A DNA stretch of 64,000 nt from Psychrosphaera haliotis (GCF_039523615.1 NZ_BAAAFQ010000001.1:511619-575618); one strand, 5' to 3'; counted from the first letter of the stretch, positions 34,347 to 43,733 are shown. A program made the numbers and translations. The notes: generated by a model not told the origin, from the letters alone.

Positions 34347-36041
34347 TTATGCGCTAACACGCTTATAAGGACGATATTCTGGAGTCCAGAAATTCTTTTC
34401 AATTCGGTTTTGTATCTCTTCGTCAGTAATCGAAAGTGCATGACCTTGTTCAATTGCTACCTTAGCAACGTTAAACGCAATTTCCTTACTTAACCTCGGT
34501 AAGTCCACTAGATCAGGTAATAACGCACCTTCACCTTTATTAACTAACGGTGAGTTTTGAGCCAATGTTTCGCTGGATGCCATGATCATTTCGTCAGATA
34601 TAATCTTAGCACCAACCGCAAGTACACCAAGACCAATACCAGGGAAGATATAGGCATTATTACATTGAGCAATTTCAAAGGATTTACCTTCAAACTCAAT
34701 CACATCAAATGGGCTACCGGTGGCTAGAATTGCATTACCGTCTGTCCAACTAATTACATCTTTAGGATGCGCTTCTATTTGTTTAATTGGATTACTAAGT
34801 GGGAAGATAATTGGTTGATTATCATTGCTGTACATGGTTTTAATCGCTTGCTCAGAAAACAGGCCCGGCACTCCAGATACACCTATTAGAATGCCTGGTT
34901 TTGCATTTTCCATTACTTCTACAAGTGATGGATATTGACCTTCAATTTCCCAGCTTTCATAGTCACGAGACTCTTGTGCTAACGCTTGTTGGAAGTCACG
35001 TAAATCATTCATGCCGTTTGTCACTAAGCCAAAACGGTCAATCATAAAGACTTTCTTACGTGCCTCTGCGTCTGTAAGCCCTTCTGCCACCATTTGCATA
35101 ATAACTTGCTCAGCAATACCACAACCTGCTGAACCAGCACCAACAAAGGTAACATTCTGTTCAGACAGTTTTTTGTCTTTTTTACGACAGGCCGCTAATA
35201 AAGTTCCAACAGTCACCGCCGCAGTGCCTTGAATATCATCGTTAAAGCAGCAAACTTGGTTTCTGTATCGTTTTAATAATGGCATTGCATTAGGTTGAGC
35301 AAAGTCTTCAAACTGAATCATTACGCCCGGCCAGCGTTTTTGAGCTGCGGTAATGAACTTATCAACAAAAGCATCATATTCGTATTGGCTAACACGTTTA
35401 TGTCGCTCGCCCATATACATAGGATCGTTAAGTAACTTAGGGTTGTTAGTACCTACATCAAGCGTAATAGGCATAGTATACGCTGGGCTAATACCACCGC
35501 AGGCGGTATACAAAGAAAGCTTACCAATCGGAATACCCATACCGCCAATACCTTGGTCACCTAAACCTAGTATCCTTTCGCCATCGGTCACCACAATTAC
35601 TTTTACTTTTTGCTTAGTCGCATTTCGTAAAATATCGTCCATTTGGTCACGTTCTGTGTAGGAAATAAACAAGCCGCGGTTACTACGATATATATCAGAA
35701 AACTTCTCACATGCATCACCGACAGTAGGTGTGTAAATGATTGGCATCATTTCGGCGATATGTTGATTAACCAACTTAAAAAACAAGGTTTCGTTGCTGT
35801 CTTGAATTGCACGCAAGTAAATATGTTTATTAATCGGTTCTTGGAAACTTGAGTACTGTAAATAAGCTCGTTCTACCTGCTCTTCTATAGATTCATATCG
35901 AGGTGGTAACAGCCCCATTAGGTTAAAGTTGGTACGTTCTAATTTAGAAAATGCAGTGCCTTTATTTAGAAGTGGCGTTTCAATTAATGCAGGGCCTGCA
36001 TAATGAATGTATAACGGACTTTTTTCAGCTTTTTGGTTCAT
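34347..36041 (-). CDS. maeA: NAD-dependent malic enzyme
   Basis: This enzyme decarboxylates malate to pyruvate, making NADH. The 564 residues match E. coli MaeA/SfcA. IYTPTVGDACEKFSDIYR, VTDGERILGLGDQGIGGMGI and CFNDDIQGTAAVTVGTLLAA are the signatures, and the nucleotide site is in VGAGSAGCGIAEQVI. GGGAT precedes the ATG at 36041; the frame opens 23 codons earlier without support. It is a single gene. Confidence 0.96.
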   Translation of the reverse strand: MNQKAEKSPLYIHYAGPALIETPLLNKGTAFSKLERTNFNLMGLLPPRYESIEEQVERAYLQYSSFQEPINKHIYLRAIQDSNETLFFKLVNQHIAEMMPIIYTPTVGDACEKFSDIYRSNRGLFISYTERDQMDDILRNATKQKVKVIVVTDGERILGLGDQGIGGMGIPIGKLSLYTACGGISPAYTMPITLDVGTNNPKLLNDPMYMGERHKRVSQYEYDAFVDKFITAAQKRWPGVMIQFEDFAQPNAMPLLKRYRNQVCCFNDDIQGTAAVTVGTLLAACRKKDKKLSEQNVTFVGAGSAGCGIAEQVIMQMVAEGLTDAEARKKVFMIDRFGLVTNGMNDLRDFQQALAQESRDYESWEIEGQYPSLVEVMENAKPGILIGVSGVPGLFSEQAIKTMYSNDNQPIIFPLSNPIKQIEAHPKDVISWTDGNAILATGSPFDVIEFEGKSFEIAQCNNAYIFPGIGLGVLAVGAKIISDEMIMASSETLAQNSPLVNKGEGALLPDLVDLPRLSKEIAFNVAKVAIEQGHALSITDEEIQNRIEKNFWTPEYRPYKRVSA

Positions 36042-36200
36042 ATAGATCCCGAAAGAATGTGGGTCGGATGTTTTTGATTTACACCATAATTTACATGCAA
36101 TTATAGTCAATTGTTAAAGCATAGTAGAGGATTAAGTAAAAGTTAAGGCACTGGTAATACCTGTTAAATCAACTTTTTAACTAAATATGGGTGTGTTTTA

Positions 36201-36230
36201 GGCTAAAGCGCGGAAAAACCGCACTTTGCC
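36201..36230 (-). terminator. Strong hairpin downstream of the amylase gene
   Basis: A near-perfect inverted repeat (GGC-AAAG-GCGG arms with one bulge and one mismatch) flanks a 5-base loop, 19 bases after the amylase stop. No U-tract follows on either strand, so it may stabilise the mRNA end rather than terminate. Confidence 0.4.
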
Positions 36231-36248
36231 TATTATTAATAGTGCTAA

Positions 36249-38087
36249 TTATTTGCTTTTAAAAATAACAAAACTTAGCGGAGCAAGTTCAAATTGATTT
36301 TCAGTGACTTTTGCTTCACCTAATACAAATTCAACATCGCCTGCCTTATTGTGTTTATATACCTTGCTTGTTGTTGACGAGTTATACACGACAACATATT
36401 TAGGCTGTCCTGCAATTTCACGTGAAAGCGCTAAAACACCAGGCTCAGCATTGTGCTCAATAACTTCCTGCTTACCTTTTCTTAGCACTTCATGCTGATG
36501 GTAAACCGCAGCATACTCAGCTAAAGACTGGTAAATAGGATGCGTTACATCAAAGTTATCATCTGCTGTTGTTTTATTTGTGCCATATAAGTTGTTGTCA
36601 TTATAATCAGGTGTTAATGACGGCATCATGTCTTCACGAGCACCGCGATCGCCACCATCACCCGTAAATCCTTGCTCATCTCCGTAATATAGAACGGGAA
36701 TGCCTCTAGCAAAATACATAAGAGAATTTGATAGTAAGAAACGTTTAATTTTTTCTTCTTCTGACGCCTCTGGCAACGACTGATCAAGCGTATAAGCAAG
36801 ACGGCCAACATCGTGGTTACTAACAAAATTCATTAGATAGTCAGCGGAGCTGTTGTGGTCGTTGTAAAGGTGATCGTTGCTAAATAGATCTTGTAAATTA
36901 TCTGTGCCTTTATCATAAGCAAATACGTCTTTTGTACGATACTGGAACGCGAAGTCTAGTACCGATGGAATATCGCCTTCCGTTGTAAACTTACTCAACT
37001 CTTTTGGATCGCCAGAATAAACTTCACCAAAAACAAAAAACTTAGGAATGCCTAACGATTTTGCATGCTCGATAATGGCCGGAGTAAATTGTTGCCAAAA
37101 TTCCATATTAACGTGTTTAACGGTATCGATACGGAAGCCGTCTGGTTTAAATTCAGTGATTAAGTTATTAAAGATATCCGTCATGCCTTTTACAACTTCT
37201 GGGTTATCAGTATCTACGTCATCTAGTCCCATGAAGTCACCATAAACTGAGTTCTCGCCCTGCCAGGTACTATCACCTTGATTATGATAAAACTTAGGAT
37301 CGTTTAACCAAGCGGGTGTTTTTAAGTCCTCATGCCCTTTGGGAATAAACGGTGTGTAACCTTTTCCCGCAGCTTTATCGGCTAAGCTAATGTACTCACA
37401 CAACTGTGAAGAGGTACTAAACTGAGGTTTGTTTTCGCCATGGCACTCTTCATATTTAATAACGTCGGCCGTGTGGTTAGTAATGATGTCAAAAAACACT
37501 TTCATATTTTTAGCGTGCGCAGCGTCTATAAACTCTTTTAAATCGGCATTCGTCCCTAAGTGAGGGTCAATTTCTGTGAAATCTAGTGGCCAATAGCCGT
37601 GGTAACCAGACGAATCCCCTTGCACCGCTTGGTTTCTTAAAATAGGTGTTAACCAAATAGCAGATATGCCTAAACCTTTTAGATAATCTAAACGTTTTGT
37701 GAGGCCTTTAATGTCGCCGCCATGGTAATGACCATTACTTGTTTTATCAAAACCACCAGCACTTTCAGCGATTGTTTTAGAACCGTTATCATTGGACATA
37801 TCGCCATTATCAAATCGGTCTGGCATAACAAAATAAAACACGTCGTCACGAACATCACGAGTTAGGTAGTGTTCGCTAAATTCACCATTAAACTGAATAT
37901 TTTCCGACTGCTGTGCGTTATCGCTATCTGAGTTTTTAATTTGTACCGAACTGACACTTTTAGCCGCTGTGCTTTTTGTACTTTCATTAGCTGAGTCATT
38001 TGGATTATTACAACCTGTGATAACTAAACTCGCAAGAAGAGATAAGGAGATCACTGACGATTTACTGAAGCGCTGCTTTATTTTCAT
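36249..38087 (-). CDS. GH13 alpha-amylase family lipoprotein
   Basis: A surface or periplasmic glycoside hydrolase of 612 residues acting on alpha-glucans. The lipobox LVITGC puts the mature Cys near residue 26, followed by a Ser/Asn-rich linker to about residue 65. The four GH13 regions are in order: FDIITNH, GFRIDTVKH (nucleophile Asp), FVFGEVYS (acid Glu) and FVSNHD. YHGYWPLDFTEIDPHLGT and GIPVLYYGDEQGF also fit. Outer membrane anchoring would let it attack maltodextrins or starch. No transporter or malT-like gene is nearby. Confidence 0.92.
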   Translation of the reverse strand: MKIKQRFSKSSVISLSLLASLVITGCNNPNDSANESTKSTAAKSVSSVQIKNSDSDNAQQSENIQFNGEFSEHYLTRDVRDDVFYFVMPDRFDNGDMSNDNGSKTIAESAGGFDKTSNGHYHGGDIKGLTKRLDYLKGLGISAIWLTPILRNQAVQGDSSGYHGYWPLDFTEIDPHLGTNADLKEFIDAAHAKNMKVFFDIITNHTADVIKYEECHGENKPQFSTSSQLCEYISLADKAAGKGYTPFIPKGHEDLKTPAWLNDPKFYHNQGDSTWQGENSVYGDFMGLDDVDTDNPEVVKGMTDIFNNLITEFKPDGFRIDTVKHVNMEFWQQFTPAIIEHAKSLGIPKFFVFGEVYSGDPKELSKFTTEGDIPSVLDFAFQYRTKDVFAYDKGTDNLQDLFSNDHLYNDHNSSADYLMNFVSNHDVGRLAYTLDQSLPEASEEEKIKRFLLSNSLMYFARGIPVLYYGDEQGFTGDGGDRGAREDMMPSLTPDYNDNNLYGTNKTTADDNFDVTHPIYQSLAEYAAVYHQHEVLRKGKQEVIEHNAEPGVLALSREIAGQPKYVVVYNSSTTSKVYKHNKAGDVEFVLGEAKVTENQFELAPLSFVIFKSK

Positions 38088-38337
38088 TATTATTGAGTTC
38101 CGAATTAAGTTCCGACAATCTAAATATTAGATATAACATAACGAATCGAAGGCCTTATGAAAATTAAAAACGTAACCACACTGCATGACTACGTATGTAA
38201 TTCTTTGTTATTGGCGCCACGTAAGGTTAAATTGCGCTAATTGAACATAAATTCATTATGGATAGATCTACAATCGCCACAACAATGTAGATATACTCTC
38301 ATTCCAAAATTTTAAATAGCACTCACGAGTACCCAAT

Positions 38338-39111
38338 ATGTTAGCAAAACGCATTATTCCTTGTTTAGACGTAAAAGACGGAAAAGTTGTTAAAGGCGTT
38401 CAATTTAGAAACCATGAAACCATTGGTGATATTGTGCCATTAGCTGAGCGTTATGCGTTGGAAGGTGCTGATGAATTGGTATTTTATGATATCACCGCGT
38501 CAAGTGACGTGCGTGTTGTAGATAAAAGCTGGGTGAGTCGTATTGCTAAAGTGATTGATATACCTTTTTGTGTCGCCGGTGGAATTAAAACCGTTGAACA
38601 AGCCGGTGAAATACTGTCTATGGGCGCCGATAAAATTTCCATTAACAGCCCTGCATTATTAAATCCAGAATTGATCACAGAGCTACACGATACCTACGGT
38701 CAACAATGTGTTGTTGTTGGCATAGACTCGTATTTTAATGCTGAGTCTGGCGAATATGAAGTGTATCAATTTACTGGCGATGAAAGCCGTACTCAAAACT
38801 CAGGCCGCAAAACGATTGATTGGGTAAAAGAAGTACAAGAACGCGGTGCCGGTGAGATAGTTTTAAACTGTATGAACCAAGATGGTGTGCGTCAGGGATA
38901 CGATTTAAAACAACTTGAACTAGTTCGCGCTCACTGCAATGTGCCACTAATTGCGTCAGGCGGAGCGGGTGAAATGGTTCACTTTAAAGACGCTTATGAA
39001 ATTGCAAACGTAGATGGAGCCTTAGCTGCCTCTGTGTTCCATAAAAAGATCATTGATATAAATGAACTTAAAGATTATTTAAATGAAGAAGGCATTGCCG
39101 TTCGACTTTAA
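38338..39111 (+). CDS. hisF: Imidazole glycerol phosphate synthase subunit HisF
   Basis: This cyclase subunit makes IGP and AICAR in histidine synthesis, using ammonia from HisH. MLAKRIIPCLDVKDGKVVKG carries the catalytic Asp11; the second catalytic Asp is in VVVGIDSYF, shifted from the usual spacing by a family-typical insert. ASGGAGEMVHF and the C-terminal block complete the barrel (257 residues). It stands alone: no hisH, hisA or hisI neighbour is present, unlike the usual hisGDCBHAFI operon. Confidence 0.94.
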   Translation: MLAKRIIPCLDVKDGKVVKGVQFRNHETIGDIVPLAERYALEGADELVFYDITASSDVRVVDKSWVSRIAKVIDIPFCVAGGIKTVEQAGEILSMGADKISINSPALLNPELITELHDTYGQQCVVVGIDSYFNAESGEYEVYQFTGDESRTQNSGRKTIDWVKEVQERGAGEIVLNCMNQDGVRQGYDLKQLELVRAHCNVPLIASGGAGEMVHFKDAYEIANVDGALAASVFHKKIIDINELKDYLNEEGIAVRL

Positions 39112-39353
39112 TAACCTATTATTTTTAATGCTAGGTATGGGGCAAAGGCAAAAACAAAGATCAAAATTTTGTATTGTCCCAAAATCTTTAAGTACATCGA
39201 CTTTAGTTCTGCTTTCTCTAAACCAAATATGGCTTGATGAATTGAAAAAACCAGGCCTTCAAATAACGTTATGAATAAAAAGGCGATCGTAATTGCCGCA
39301 AAATGAATAACGGACATCCAGCCAAATAACGTTGTGAGTTCTTGAATAGTCAT
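39108..39353 (-). CDS. DUF6868-like small membrane protein
   Basis: An 81-residue protein with two membrane helices (about residues 10-32 and 60-78) separated by a conserved-looking segment, HQAIFGLEKAELKSMYLKIL. It resembles DUF6868, whose function is unknown; this assignment is from memory of the pattern. The ATG at 39353 has AAGGA seven bases upstream, and a GTG two codons earlier is less likely. The stop overlaps the end of hisF by 4 bases. Twelve heptamer repeats lie upstream. Confidence 0.7.
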   Translation of the reverse strand: MTIQELTTLFGWMSVIHFAAITIAFLFITLFEGLVFSIHQAIFGLEKAELKSMYLKILGQYKILIFVFAFAPYLALKIIGY

Positions 39354-39383
39354 CGCCACTTCCTTTTAAAATTAATCTTGCTG

Positions 39384-39467
39384 CTATTAACTATTAACTA
39401 TTAACTATTAACTATTAACTATTAACTATTAACTATTAACTATTAACTATTAACTATTAACTATTAA
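39384..39467 (-). repeat. Twelve perfect 7-bp repeats (CTATTAA)
   Basis: The heptamer CTATTAA is repeated exactly 12 times (84 bases). On the minus strand it lies about 30 bases upstream of the DUF6868-like gene start and 33 bases beyond the end of the sugar dehydrogenase gene. The unit is not a multiple of three and the array is not in a coding frame. Confidence 0.95.
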
Positions 39468-39500
39468 AAATAATAGTTCTTATCACATGATAGTTGAATA

Positions 39501-40946
39501 TTAATCGCCTTTCGAAAGCCTAATTAACTTTCCAGAGTCAGTAAGCAACAATAATCGGCCTTGCTTATCTTCCGTTATGTCGCGTAAACGCTCGTCAAAT
39601 GACTTCAAAAAAGTTTGTTCCGAATCCAACATCAAACCGCTGTGACTTTTAGAAACAAATTCACCCGACTGAATAACGTTCTCTGCACTGCCTTTTGAGT
39701 TTGAGTTTGAGTTTGAGTTTGAGTTTGAGTTTTCAGAAGGTTTTAATGACACCACGCGCATTTCACGATATTTCAAGGCTGTATTGACCAACTGACCTTT
39801 AAATTCAGGAAACTCTTCGCCGCTGTATACCAGCATAGAACCAGGCGCTATTGAAGGTGTCCAATTCACTAGTGGTGACTCCAACCCTTCCATTTGATGA
39901 TGTGGAGTAATTTCAAACCCAGTGTAATCTATGCCGTAGGTAATTTTGGGCCAGCCATAGTTTAATTTAGGTTTGATAATATTAATTTCATCGCCGCCTT
40001 TAGGACCATGCTCATTTGAAAACAACAACTCGCGTTGATTATCATAAAATAAACCTTGTGGGTTTCGGTGTCCGTATGAGTATATTTCTGGAAGCGCGCC
40101 TTTTGTTTTTATAAAAGGATTGTCAGCAGGGACAGAGCCGTCATCGTTTAGGCGGATAATTTTACCTAAGTGTGAATCTAATTTCTGTGCATCATCCATG
40201 TAAGAGTACCCATCGCCAACCCCAAATACTAACGTTTGATCAGGTAAAAACGCCATACGTCCTGCAAAATGGTACGTCGCTGCTTTTTGAGGTGAGGCTC
40301 TGAATAGGAATTTTATGTCGGTAAGTTCAAAACCAAATGGTTTACTGCTTTTGTTATTTGAAGGTTGAGACTGATTTAAAACGATCTTTGCCCTTACCAA
40401 CGTTGTCCCGTTAGAAAATTTATGGCCTGATGCAAATGTGACATAAACCCAATGATTTTCTGCGAACTTAGGATGCGCGATGACATCAAGCATACCGCCT
40501 TGACCGCTTTCATAAACACTATCTTCTAACTGTTTGTTTGCGTTCGACATTGTCGACGTCTGGTTATCCCAAATACGAAGCGCGCCGTTACGTTCCGTAA
40601 TGATAAAACGCTCATTAGGCAAAGCCGCGATGCCCCAGGGCTTATGTAAACCATCAAACAAAATCGAAACTTTAGGAGCACTATTTTCCTTGTCACTTGT
40701 TTTGCTACTATCCTTGGCACTTGCCTCGTCATTTGTCTCGCCACTAGCTAAAGAATACGTTAATAGTGGTGCGGATGAAATTTCAGCGGCTTGGAATTCA
40801 GCTGAACAGACAGCTGACGTCACTAATAACGCGAAGCTACTAACTAATTGAAAACTAAAACTGCCGCGTACTTGATGTGGCTTTTTAGCCTTTTTTATGG
40901 AACTTACTAGTTCGTTCAGCCTGTTATTTTTAGAAAAAAAGAACAT
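39501..40946 (-). CDS. PQQ-dependent aldose sugar dehydrogenase
   Basis: An exported six-bladed beta-propeller of the soluble glucose/sorbosone dehydrogenase family (YliI/Asd type) that oxidises sugars with PQQ. HKPWGIAALPNERFIITERN, YVTFASG, SYGHRNPQGL, NEHGPKGGDEINII and NYGWPKITYG are family blocks; the catalytic histidine and calcium region lie in these loops. A signal segment near residues 31-50 is followed by an unusual Ser/Lys/Asp-rich linker. The frame opens at 40952, but the ATG at 40946 has AGGGA six bases upstream. An Asn-Ser repeat encoded by six hexamers interrupts a surface loop. 481 residues. Confidence 0.88.
   Translation of the reverse strand: MFFFSKNNRLNELVSSIKKAKKPHQVRGSFSFQLVSSFALLVTSAVCSAEFQAAEISSAPLLTYSLASGETNDEASAKDSSKTSDKENSAPKVSILFDGLHKPWGIAALPNERFIITERNGALRIWDNQTSTMSNANKQLEDSVYESGQGGMLDVIAHPKFAENHWVYVTFASGHKFSNGTTLVRAKIVLNQSQPSNNKSSKPFGFELTDIKFLFRASPQKAATYHFAGRMAFLPDQTLVFGVGDGYSYMDDAQKLDSHLGKIIRLNDDGSVPADNPFIKTKGALPEIYSYGHRNPQGLFYDNQRELLFSNEHGPKGGDEINIIKPKLNYGWPKITYGIDYTGFEITPHHQMEGLESPLVNWTPSIAPGSMLVYSGEEFPEFKGQLVNTALKYREMRVVSLKPSENSNSNSNSNSNSKGSAENVIQSGEFVSKSHSGLMLDSEQTFLKSFDERLRDITEDKQGRLLLLTDSGKLIRLSKGD
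39694..39729 (-). repeat. Six in-frame 6-bp repeats encoding (Asn-Ser)n
   Basis: TTTGAG is repeated six times on the plus strand, inside the sugar dehydrogenase gene. On the coding strand each unit is an Asn-Ser pair. Copy number changes would alter loop length by two residues without a frameshift. Confidence 0.95.
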
Positions 40947-40960
40947 TCGCATTCCCTATT

Positions 40961-41068
40961 TAGTTTTAGTTTTAGTTTTAGTTTTAGTTTTAGTTTTAGT
41001 TTTAGTTTTAGTTTTAGTTTTAGTTTTAGTTTTAGTTTTAGTTTTAGTTTTAGTTTTAGTTTTAGTTT
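40961..41068 (-). repeat. Eighteen perfect 6-bp repeats (TAGTTT)
   Basis: The hexamer TAGTTT (AAACTA on the minus strand) is repeated exactly 18 times (108 bases) between the end of the DUF3025 gene and the ribosome site of the sugar dehydrogenase gene. The last unit lies about 15 bases before the chosen ATG, immediately upstream of AGGGA. No spacer sequences are present, so this is not a CRISPR array. Confidence 0.97.
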
Positions 41069-41083
41069 TTCAGATTATTAACA

Positions 41084-41905
41084 TTAACTGCTTTTCGGTC
41101 TAAAGTAATCGGTATTGTCGTAAAAGTCTGCCGCCTCATTTCCATCATACCAAGTTGGTACTCCTAGCAAAGGCAGCGGTGAAAGCTCAGAGTTATCTTT
41201 CAGTGCTCCAGACTTGATTTTGGCGGCCAAGCGCTCATCAAGCAGTCTATATTGAACATTCTTTGGCAAACCTAAAATTTCTGCACTGCTGTCAATTACT
41301 AACCATTTGCCAGTAAGGCCAATAAAGGGTTTTGTTAACATCTCATAATTTGCATGACCAAATTGATAAGCCGCTACTCCATCACCCTCGGCTGATTGCC
41401 AGTGGGCCTTCATCTCTACAAAAGCCTTTTTCCAATCATGACTTTTTAACGCGTCTAACAAAGTTTGATTTTTTGTTACTAATACAACCCCACACTCGTC
41501 AAATAACGTCAGAGCATTTCGTTGTTTAGAACGCTCTTGTGAATCAGAGGACTTGATATCGAGATAATGTAATTCATTAATTAACGCTTTGGTCCTTGGG
41601 TATAAGCTCCAAACAATGGCACCAAACACGTCGTGCCAGCTTTCCTTTCTGGTTGGAACTTGGCCCGTTTCGTAAATAAACGTTTCATACTCTACGGCGT
41701 TGTAATCTTTGCTTGCTGCTTGCTCTACAAAACGAATAGTTTTGCCATTTTTGTTTTCTACTTCGTAGGGAAGCAACGAATCTAAAGCAGCGCAAGAAGG
41801 CCACTGCACCCAATCATCAAAGGCGGCGACGTGATTAATGTCATTAAAACAGCCTTGGTCAGCAAACTCTGTGGTCCAATGGGTAAAACTAGAAAACTTC
41901 TTCAT
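41084..41905 (-). CDS. DUF3025 domain protein
   Basis: A cytoplasmic protein of 273 residues. The DUF3025 pattern is seen in YETFIYETGQVPTRKESWHD and FGAIVWSLYPRTKALIN, with TLFDECGVVLV and the C-terminal LGVPTWYDGNEAADFYDNTD. Function is unknown. The same strand carries the sugar dehydrogenase gene 130 bases downstream, separated by the hexamer array. Confidence 0.87.
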   Translation of the reverse strand: MKKFSSFTHWTTEFADQGCFNDINHVAAFDDWVQWPSCAALDSLLPYEVENKNGKTIRFVEQAASKDYNAVEYETFIYETGQVPTRKESWHDVFGAIVWSLYPRTKALINELHYLDIKSSDSQERSKQRNALTLFDECGVVLVTKNQTLLDALKSHDWKKAFVEMKAHWQSAEGDGVAAYQFGHANYEMLTKPFIGLTGKWLVIDSSAEILGLPKNVQYRLLDERLAAKIKSGALKDNSELSPLPLLGVPTWYDGNEAADFYDNTDYFRPKSS

Positions 41906-42034
41906 TTCGTCTCAAATCCCTACAAACAGATAATAAAAACGACTCGAATTACAAATCGTTCTGGAATATAGTCTTAATATAGCTGTAATGATAACGCAGC
42001 TAAGCGTATGTTTTAATTTAAAAGGGAAATAATA

Positions 42035-43651
42035 ATGATAAAAAAACTAGCCGCCCTCTCCTTCTTGGCTATTCAACCCGCTATGGCGGCAGATAACGAC
42101 TTCGATAAAGCGTATCAATCTATTAGCGAAGCCGATTTAAAAGTGCACGTAAAAGAAATTGCTGCTGATAAATACATGGGCCGCTTACCAACTGGTCCAG
42201 GCGAAAAGCTTCTACTGGATTATCTAACCAAACAGTTTACTTCTTATGGTTTTGTTCCTGGTAATGGCGATAGCTTTTTACAACCGGTAGACCTAGTAGA
42301 AATAACTGCCGCTGATGATCAAGTGCTGACTATTGGTGGTAAAGATTATCAATATCGCAAAGACATGGTTATGGGCACGAGCCGCACCAGTGAGTTTGAA
42401 GAAATAAAAGACTCGGAACTGGTTTTTGTTGGTTACGGCATTAATGCGCCTGAATACGACTGGAATGACTATGCTGGTATAGACATGAAGGGCAAAACCG
42501 CCGTTATTTTAGTAAACGATCCTGGTTTTGAGTCTGGAGACGCTTCTAAATTCCAAGGCAAGACAATGACCTATTATGGTCGTTGGACTTATAAATATGA
42601 AGAAGCTAGCCGTCAAGGTGCTGCTGGCGCCATTATTATTCATGAAGACGCACCGGCTTCGTATCCTTGGAGCGTTGTAGAAAACTCTTGGACAGGCCCA
42701 CAATATGGCTTATTTAAAGCCGATGGTAATAAATCGCGCGTTAACGTAGAAGGCTGGGTTCAAGCTTCTGTAGCACGAGAACTATTTAGCAAGGCTGGTT
42801 TAAACTTTGCCAAACTAAAACAGCAAGCCATGAGCAAACCAACTAATGTTGACTTAGGTGACCTAACGGCGACAGTTAAAGTTAAATCAACGGTGAAACC
42901 GTCAAAAAGCTATAACTTTATTGCAACGTTACCAGGAACTAAACGTCCTGATGAGCATGTGATCTATACCGCGCATTGGGATCATATTGGCGTAGATAAA
43001 AACAAAAAAGGCGACCAGATATATAACGGCGCCCATGATAACGCGACCGGTATTGGTGGCGTACTAGAAATTGCACAAGCTTTTTCAACACTAAAAAACA
43101 AACCTGAACGTTCAGTCTCAATATTAGCGGTAACGGCAGAAGAGCAAGGTTTACTAGGCTCTAAGTATTACGCGCAAAACCCAATCATTCCACTGACTAA
43201 AACCGTTGCTAACATTAATATGGATAGCTTAAACGTATTAGGTAAAGTGAAAGAGATCAGCGTTCAAGGTAAAGGTAAATCAGAAATGGACAACTACCTT
43301 GCTACAGCTGTCAAAAAACAAGACCGAACATTAATTGAAGGCGATAACCCGTCTGCTGGATATTATTACCGTTCTGACCACTTTAACTTTGCCAAAGTAG
43401 GTATTCCTGCACTTTATGCCGGCGGTGGCGCTACACCGATTGATGCTAAAACTGCAGAGTATCGCAAAAAAATGAGCTTGATTGTACGTGGCTGTTATCA
43501 CCAACCATGTGACAAATACAGAGAGAGCTGGGACTTATCAGGTGCGCAACAAGACGTGCAATTGTTCTTTGATGTTGGCTATCAAATTGCAAATGACGAT
43601 AAGTGGCCTGCGTGGTCAAAAGGCGCTGAGTTTAAACGTCCGAGCAAATAA
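42035..43651 (+). CDS. M28 family metallopeptidase
   Basis: An exported aminopeptidase-like enzyme of 538 residues. The signal peptide ends at AMAA (residue 19). A protease-associated domain (about residues 130-260) precedes the M28 catalytic domain. The two-zinc site is visible: His and Asp in YTAHWDHIG and HDNATGIGG, the Glu pair in TAEEQGLLGSKYY, Asp in NMDSLN and His in YYRSDHFNF. It probably releases N-terminal amino acids from peptides in the periplasm or outside the cell. Confidence 0.93.
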   Translation: MIKKLAALSFLAIQPAMAADNDFDKAYQSISEADLKVHVKEIAADKYMGRLPTGPGEKLLLDYLTKQFTSYGFVPGNGDSFLQPVDLVEITAADDQVLTIGGKDYQYRKDMVMGTSRTSEFEEIKDSELVFVGYGINAPEYDWNDYAGIDMKGKTAVILVNDPGFESGDASKFQGKTMTYYGRWTYKYEEASRQGAAGAIIIHEDAPASYPWSVVENSWTGPQYGLFKADGNKSRVNVEGWVQASVARELFSKAGLNFAKLKQQAMSKPTNVDLGDLTATVKVKSTVKPSKSYNFIATLPGTKRPDEHVIYTAHWDHIGVDKNKKGDQIYNGAHDNATGIGGVLEIAQAFSTLKNKPERSVSILAVTAEEQGLLGSKYYAQNPIIPLTKTVANINMDSLNVLGKVKEISVQGKGKSEMDNYLATAVKKQDRTLIEGDNPSAGYYYRSDHFNFAKVGIPALYAGGGATPIDAKTAEYRKKMSLIVRGCYHQPCDKYRESWDLSGAQQDVQLFFDVGYQIANDDKWPAWSKGAEFKRPSK

Positions 43652-43733
43652 GCTTTATCTTAACCACTTGCGTTAAGTAATCACGTTAACTGCTTGCGTT
43701 CATAAACATACGTAATCTTTCAAAATTTAATCA

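Noticed and set aside
36042..36110. 23-residue N-terminal extension of malic enzyme
   Set aside because: No ribosome site; the ATG at 36041 has GGGAT upstream and gives the known family length.
39384..41068. Tandem repeats considered as a CRISPR array
   Set aside because: Units are 6-7 bases in direct contact without spacers, and no cas gene is near.
40897..41103. Open frame with a long Leu-Val repeat on the plus strand
   Set aside because: It is only the translation of the TAGTTT hexamer array, has no ribosome site and no match to a real protein pattern.
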